NCBI GenBank assembly: GCA_963723965.1
Contig: CAVRSV010000014.1
Span: forward strand, 1 to 64,000
Reading direction: 5' to 3'
DNA from: JARRKC01 sp963723965
GTDB taxonomy: Bacteria; Acidobacteriota; UBA6911; RPQK01; JAPXNP01
DNA: 64,000 nucleotides
In this document: piece by piece, positions 59,557 through 64,000 of the stretch
How the letters are laid out: the number at the start of each line of letters is the position of its first letter
How positions within the stretch are numbered: position 1 is the stretch's first letter
Translations under genes and position numbers: made by a program
The notes under the pieces: generated by a model
Seen by the model: only the letters and a program-made list of their open reading frames with translations
Told to the model about the DNA's origin: nothing
Database searches by the model: none

Positions 59557-61371
59557 TCAGAGAGGTTCCGCCGTCTGGGACAGTCGGCGGTTGATGTCGT
59601 AGGCGGCACTGATCAGGCCGAGGTGGGTAAATGCCTGAGGGAAATTCCCGAGATGTTCGGCTCGCGCCCCGAGTTCCTCGGAGTAGAGACCCAGATGGTT
59701 GGCATAGCCCAGCATCTTTTCGAAGTAGAAGCGCGCCTTTTCGATGTCCCCCGCCCGGGAATGGCATTCGGTCAGCCAGAAACTGCACATGCTGAAGGTG
59801 CCCTCGTTGCCGCCCAGCCCGTCGATGGGCTCGTCTCCGATCCGGTAGCGGTAGACGAGGGAGTCGAAGGCCAGGTTCTCCTCGATTGCAGCCAATGTAC
59901 TGAGCCAGCGGGGGTCCTTCGGTCCGACGAAACGAACCAGCGGAAGGAGGAGCGAAGAGGCGTCCAGGGTGTTTGCGCCCCGGTACTGCACGAAGGCCTG
60001 GCGCTCGGGGTTCCAGAAGTTCTCGAAGATATCCATGTAGATCTGGTCGCGGGATGCCAGCCAGTCCTCGAGCGGCGCCGGCAGAGAACGCTTGAGCGCG
60101 AGCCGGATCCCGCGGTCGAGCGCGACCCAGCACATCACCCGGGCATAGAGGAACTCCTGCGGGCCTCCCCGGACTTCCCAGATACCGGCGTCTTTCCGGT
60201 TCCAGTTCCTGCAAACCCAGCCCAGCAGGCGGCGGATGTCCTGCCAGAGTTCGAAGGAGACCGGACTGCCATACTTGTCGTAGAGATAGATCGCATCCAT
60301 CAGCTCGCCATAGATATCCAGCTGGAGTTGCTGGTAGGCGGCGTTTCCAATCCGGACCGGCCGCGAACCGCGATATCCCTCGAGATGATCGAGGGACTCC
60401 TCTTCCAGCTCATGGCGACCGTCGAGTCCGTACATGATCTGAAGCGAGCCGTCGGGATTGAGTTCGTGACAGCGAGCTTCGATCCACTTCATGAAGCACT
60501 CGGCCTCGTCGGTGTAGCCGAGGCGAATCAATCCGTAGAGGGTGAACGAGGCGTCGCGAATCCAGGTGTAGCGGTAGTCCCAGTTGCGCTCACCCCCGAC
60601 CTGCTCGGGCAGGCCGAAGGTCGGCGCCGCCACGATCGCCCCTGTCGGCTGAAAGGTCAGCAGCTTCAGGAGAAGGGCGGAGCGGTTGACTTCCTCCCGC
60701 CAGCGGCCCTGGTACTGGCTCCGGCTGATCCACTGACGCCAGAAATTCAGGGTCTCCTTGAAGTTTTCCGAAACATAATCGGCTGCGCTCGAAGGAGAGG
60801 CCTCGCCCTCGCGAGCCTCCTCCAGTACGAAAGAGGCATCCTGATCCGCGCGCAGTGTGAACTTGGCGGTCGCCGCACCCTCCCGGATCTCGACGGGGAC
60901 CGAGCTGCGCAAGCGGAGTGCCGGAAGGCGGTCCGATTCAGGAATGAACAGGATCTCGCCGTCCCTCTTTTCCACGCGATGGCCGACGCGAGCGTAATCG
61001 AAGCGTGGCTGGCAGCGCATCCGGTATTGGATCTCGCCGCGAATCGTCTTGGCCCGCCGGACGAGGTCGTGAGCATGTCGGGAGACGTCGACGGGCATGA
61101 AATCGGAGATTTCCGCCACACCGTCCTCGAAGAGAAAGCGGGACAGAAGGATGTTCGAGTCGGGCAGATAGAGCTGTTTCTGACGGGCTTCCCGTTCGAG
61201 GGGCATCAGTTCGAAGCGACCGCCTTTGCGGTCGTCGAGTAGCGCCGCGAAGATCGATGGAGAATCGAAATTCGGAAAACACATGAAATCGATGGATCCG
61301 TTCATTCCGACGAGGGCCACGGAATGGAGGTCTCCGATCACTCCGTAGTTTTCGATGGGCAGGTACGGCAT
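59557..61371 (-). CDS. GH15 family hydrolase (glucoamylase/trehalase-like)
   Basis: 604 residues, no signal, so cytoplasmic. N-terminal YLPIENYGVIGDLHSVALVG and GSIDFMCFPNFDSPSIFAALLD form the bacterial GH15 beta-sandwich. The (alpha/alpha)6 catalytic half begins with GGERNWDYRYTWIRDASFTLYGL; SLQIMYGLDGRHELEEESLDHLEGY and GGNEGTFSMCSFWLTECHSRAG carry the conserved acidic residues. The sequence opening resembles mycobacterial GH15 trehalase more than starch-degrading enzymes, so trehalose is a possible substrate. An upstream slippage array marks its 5' flank. Confidence 0.87.
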   Translation of the reverse strand: MPYLPIENYGVIGDLHSVALVGMNGSIDFMCFPNFDSPSIFAALLDDRKGGRFELMPLEREARQKQLYLPDSNILLSRFLFEDGVAEISDFMPVDVSRHAHDLVRRAKTIRGEIQYRMRCQPRFDYARVGHRVEKRDGEILFIPESDRLPALRLRSSVPVEIREGAATAKFTLRADQDASFVLEEAREGEASPSSAADYVSENFKETLNFWRQWISRSQYQGRWREEVNRSALLLKLLTFQPTGAIVAAPTFGLPEQVGGERNWDYRYTWIRDASFTLYGLIRLGYTDEAECFMKWIEARCHELNPDGSLQIMYGLDGRHELEEESLDHLEGYRGSRPVRIGNAAYQQLQLDIYGELMDAIYLYDKYGSPVSFELWQDIRRLLGWVCRNWNRKDAGIWEVRGGPQEFLYARVMCWVALDRGIRLALKRSLPAPLEDWLASRDQIYMDIFENFWNPERQAFVQYRGANTLDASSLLLPLVRFVGPKDPRWLSTLAAIEENLAFDSLVYRYRIGDEPIDGLGGNEGTFSMCSFWLTECHSRAGDIEKARFYFEKMLGYANHLGLYSEELGARAEHLGNFPQAFTHLGLISAAYDINRRLSQTAEPL

Positions 61372-61379
61372 AACGGTTC

Positions 61380-61417
61380 CGAGTTCCCAGTTCCTAGTTT
61401 CTAGTTCCTAGTTTCTA
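61380..61417. repeat. TTCCTAGTTTCTAG array at 3' end of GMC gene
   Basis: Units GTTCCTAGTTTCTA are repeated, with a leading GTTCCGAGTTCCCA. The array supplies the TAG stop codon of the GMC gene (61415-61417, read on minus). Confidence 0.75.
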
Positions 61418-63097
61418 GACGTCTCCGGTGCGGAAGCGCTCGAGAAGGTGTGCGCAGGCCCGCACCGTGAGTGCCATCATCGACAAGGTCGGATTCTGGC
61501 AGGCCGAGCTCACGAAACAAGCTCCGTCCATGACGAAGACGTTGGGCACGTCGTGGGTCTGATTCCAGGCATTCAACACCGAGCGTTTTGGATCGGTTCC
61601 CATCCGGGCGGTTCCCAGTTCGTGGATCGCCATCCCCGGCATGGCAAGGCTCGAATTGACCACGATGTTCCGGGCCCCGACCGACTCGAGCATCTCCGCC
61701 GCCGTGGTCGCAGCGTCCTCCATCATGGCCTGCTCGTTCGGTCCGTGGGTCATCGCGATTCGCAGCGCCGGAATTCCCCAGGCGTCCTTCAGGTCGGGAT
61801 CGATTTCGACGAGATTCTCCGGCCGGGCCAGAGACTCACCAAAAGCGGTCAGCCGGATCTGATAGCGCCCGGCCCGGACGCGTTCCTTATAGGAGGATCC
61901 GAACCCCTCTGCATCGAAAGCGAACGCCGGTTCGGCGCTGCCCTGGAAGCCGTAGCCGCGGATGAACCGACGATGGGGCTTCTGGCCCGGAAGGTTGCGG
62001 AAGCGGATGATGTAGATGCCGTTGGGGCGGTTGGGGCCGGCGGCCGAGACTTCGAACGGCAGGTCCGGCAGTTCACCCGAAGCGCCGGCTCCGACGCAAT
62101 GGTCCATCAAGCCGCGGCCGAGCAGCCCGCTCGAATTGCCGAGACCGTTCGGGTGGTTGCGGCTTGTCGAGTTCAGGAGGATGCGCGTCGATTCCAGGGC
62201 CTGGGCGCACAGGATGACGGCTTTCGCCTTCACCTGGTAGGTCTTGTGAGTCGTCCGGTGGACGAGCGTGACGCCCGTCGCCCGGTTTGCCCCCGGATCG
62301 ACGTCGACCTGGCTGACCACGGCGTCGGTGATCAACTCGCAGTTCTTCGTGTCGATCGCGTCCGCCACCGTCGTGAATGGGCTCGAAAAGTAGGAGGCCG
62401 TCATGCAGCCCCGTTCGCAGGGTCCGCAGTAGTGACAGGCCGGCCTGCCGTTGTGATCGCGCGTCACGATGGCTGTGCGTCCGATGGTGACTGTGCGACC
62501 GAACCGGGAGGCGACCTGGTCCCGCAGGCGAACCTCTCCGCAGGTCATCGCCATGGGCGGCAGGAAGCGACTGTCGGGCAGGGCGGGATGGTTCTCCGCA
62601 TGACCGCTGATGCCTACGTAGTTTTCGACCTCGTCGTAAAAGGGTTCGAGATCCGCGTAGCCGATGGGCCATTCATCCCCGTGGCCGTCGTGGCGGGACG
62701 CCTTGAAATCGAAATCGCTCATCCGATAGCTCTGCCGGCCCCAGACCAGCGTGCGCCCGCCGACGACCCGGCACCGCTGCCAGGTGAAGGGCTTCCCTTC
62801 CGGAGTGCTGTACGGATTCTCGAGATCGTCGACGAACCAGTCGTAGTTGTATTCCATGCAGGCGTAACACATCTTCTGAATGGGTCGTGTGCGCGCAATC
62901 TCGGGAGACATGTTCCGGTATTCGAGCTTGAAGGCCGGCATATGCTCGGTGAATTCGTCAGGTGAGACCTTGCGTCCGGCCTCGAGCAGAGCCACCTTGA
63001 GCCCGGCTTCACTGAGCTTCTTCGCGGCCCAGCCTCCGGTGGCTCCGGAGCCGACGACCAGAACGTCATAGGTGCGGGTGTACGGATCTTTTTGCAT
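61415..63097 (-). CDS. GMC-family FAD-dependent oxidoreductase (second copy)
   Basis: 560 residues; N-terminal VLVVGSGATGGWAAKKLSEAGLKVALLEAG binds FAD ADP. GGRTLVWGRQSYRM and CHYCGPCERGCM correspond to the same motifs in the GMC protein at 15579-17291, and the C-terminus has HELGTARMGTDP and NVFVMDGACFVSSACQNPTLS. It follows the gluconate-dehydrogenase-subunit-3 gene by 9 bases, reverse of the order at 17.3 kb. Probably a membrane-associated sugar or alcohol dehydrogenase whose exported partner brings it to the periplasm. Confidence 0.88.
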   Translation of the reverse strand: MQKDPYTRTYDVLVVGSGATGGWAAKKLSEAGLKVALLEAGRKVSPDEFTEHMPAFKLEYRNMSPEIARTRPIQKMCYACMEYNYDWFVDDLENPYSTPEGKPFTWQRCRVVGGRTLVWGRQSYRMSDFDFKASRHDGHGDEWPIGYADLEPFYDEVENYVGISGHAENHPALPDSRFLPPMAMTCGEVRLRDQVASRFGRTVTIGRTAIVTRDHNGRPACHYCGPCERGCMTASYFSSPFTTVADAIDTKNCELITDAVVSQVDVDPGANRATGVTLVHRTTHKTYQVKAKAVILCAQALESTRILLNSTSRNHPNGLGNSSGLLGRGLMDHCVGAGASGELPDLPFEVSAAGPNRPNGIYIIRFRNLPGQKPHRRFIRGYGFQGSAEPAFAFDAEGFGSSYKERVRAGRYQIRLTAFGESLARPENLVEIDPDLKDAWGIPALRIAMTHGPNEQAMMEDAATTAAEMLESVGARNIVVNSSLAMPGMAIHELGTARMGTDPKRSVLNAWNQTHDVPNVFVMDGACFVSSACQNPTLSMMALTVRACAHLLERFRTGDV

Positions 63098-63106
63098 CGC
63101 TTGGCC

Positions 63107-63703
63107 TCACTCGGGGCTTTCCCCAGAGCTTGGGCAGCCCTGAAACGGCTCGTGAAACGGAGAGTCCTGCCAGCCGAGCTCCTGCATTCCGATTTCCGAA
63201 CTGTAATAGGCGCGACTGATCCAGTCTTTCAGGAGACGGAAATGTTCGTGCCCCGGAAAGGCCGACTGGTTGCTTTGCCAGGTCACGAGTCGATGGGGAT
63301 AGGCCAGAAAGTTCAGTAGTTCGACCTGGGCCTCCCGCGGAACGAAGAGCAAGGCATCGCCGTAGCGGAGACGGCTTTCGCCGTCGAGATAGGAGAGGCT
63401 GTTCAGGAAGGCCTTTTGCGTCTCGGTGTCTTCCGCCGCCAGGAGCAGGTCGATGAAACGGTTCGCCAGGGCGGCCTTGGCCCCTGGGGTTTTCGTCTCC
63501 GGGATGAGCAGGTCGCTGAGGAGGATCAGCGTCTCATTCTGATGGGCGCTCAGAAAGACCGGAGTCCAGTCGGCCCGTCCGAGCTCCTTTGAAGCATCGA
63601 ATCCCTCTGGGAACAACCTGGGTTCGGCGTGCAGACCCGATCCCAGGCTGGCGCTCCCGACTACGACGCTGGCGGATCGGCGCAAAAGCTCACGTCGGTT
63701 CAT
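63107..63703 (-). CDS. gluconate 2-dehydrogenase subunit 3 family protein (Tat signal)
   Basis: 198 residues. AGGAAG before the ATG opening MNRRELLRRSASVVVGSAS, a Tat-type signal; 22 upstream in-frame codons are excluded. The body has FLSAHQNETLILLSDLLIPETKTPGAKAALANRFIDLLL and ends with YYSSEIGMQELGWQDSPFHEPFQGC, matching the family pattern. Expected partner of the GMC flavoprotein directly downstream. Confidence 0.85.
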   Translation of the reverse strand: MNRRELLRRSASVVVGSASLGSGLHAEPRLFPEGFDASKELGRADWTPVFLSAHQNETLILLSDLLIPETKTPGAKAALANRFIDLLLAAEDTETQKAFLNSLSYLDGESRLRYGDALLFVPREAQVELLNFLAYPHRLVTWQSNQSAFPGHEHFRLLKDWISRAYYSSEIGMQELGWQDSPFHEPFQGCPSSGESPE

Positions 63704-63862
63704 GGCATTCTTCCTGTTGTGAAGTGCGAGCATGAGACAGCCACCCAAGTCTGTCCCTTTCTCTTGCATCCCGTGATTTCCACAGGTTCCAGCGGCTGCC
63801 TTCAGCTTAGCGGTTTTGGCGGCAAGAGTCGAGGCGGGAGTCCGGGCTGCACGCGGCGGGCT

Positions 63863-64000
63863 CTATCGGCCGTCGCGCTTGAACCAGTCGCTCTTGCGGA
63901 ACATGTCGAGGCCGGGATCCTGGATGACGCCGTTTTCCCGCTGGGGTGGATGGGCGGCCAGGAAGTCGAGGTCGAGTTCGATTCCCCAGCCGGGACCCCC
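63863..64000 (-). CDS. C-terminus of an enolase-superfamily dehydratase (partial)
   Basis: The minus strand from the right edge reads GGPGWGIELDLDFLAAHPP and on to DPGLDMFRKSDWFKRDGR and a TAG. The GPGxGIELD end block is typical of mandelate racemase/muconate lactonising and sugar-acid dehydratase proteins. Only 45 residues are inside the window; the rest lies beyond base 64000. Confidence 0.65.
   Translation of the reverse strand, partial: GGPGWGIELDLDFLAAHPPQRENGVIQDPGLDMFRKSDWFKRDGR

Overview
The window is GC-rich chromosomal DNA from a Gram-negative bacterium, most likely a member of the Acidobacteriota. This is an inference from gene content: GMC oxidoreductase/gluconate-dehydrogenase-subunit-3 pairs, Tat-exported sugar-processing enzymes, a tricorn-type protease, a DUF6600 Trp-rich protein, a spondin-domain secreted protein and a MoxR/VWA pair. 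No rRNA, tRNA, CRISPR array, transposase or phage gene was recognised. About 45 protein genes are supported, one of them cut by the right edge, plus a frameshifted gene and a gene remnant.

Layout. 1-5.3 kb: a 13-haem cytochrome c fused to a membrane cytochrome b domain, a dihaem lipoprotein cytochrome, a CHAD-domain gene whose stop codon abuts a molybdopterin-hydroxylase remnant, and a Crp/Fnr regulator. 5.9-13.2 kb: a tripartite efflux pump (adaptor and RND permease on +, TolC-like channel on -) enclosing a zinc-ribbon protein and bacterioferritin. 13.5-17.9 kb: a Trp-rich DUF6600 protein, then DoxX, a GMC oxidoreductase and its small Tat-exported partner behind an inverted-repeat operator candidate. 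18-25 kb: secreted and membrane proteins of poorly known role, a 125-bp-period tandem repeat and a large secreted repeat protein. 25.3-28.1 kb: an AAA+ MoxR-type ATPase with a VWA partner. 28.3-33.9 kb: a periplasmic HisC-like aminotransferase and the long helicase Lhr. 34.4-38.0 kb: an apparent ADP-ribose/nucleoside salvage operon (ADP-ribosylglycohydrolase, GRP-family permease, ribokinase). 38.0-40.8 kb: a LolA-like protein, a BamA-like barrel and a B3/4-domain protein. 40.9-47.5 kb: housekeeping and small genes (SPW membrane protein, frameshifted serine hydrolase, Fpg/Nei glycosylase, Nudix hydrolase, methyltransferase, spondin protein). 47.9-64 kb: a carbohydrate-oriented stretch (DUF4038 glycosidase, dihaem peroxidase, Gfo/Idh/MocA dehydrogenase, GH115 glucuronidase, tricorn protease, methyltransferase, GH15 hydrolase, a second GMC pair and the tail of an enolase-superfamily dehydratase).

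How the genes work together. The right third fits extracellular or periplasmic breakdown of plant glycans, with glucuronoxylan suggested by GH115, followed by oxidation of the sugars and passage of electrons to periplasmic c-type cytochromes. The left edge adds a quinone-linked multihaem module. Short hairpins and degenerate short-period arrays repeatedly sit directly at gene 3' ends and form the most striking non-coding pattern of the window.
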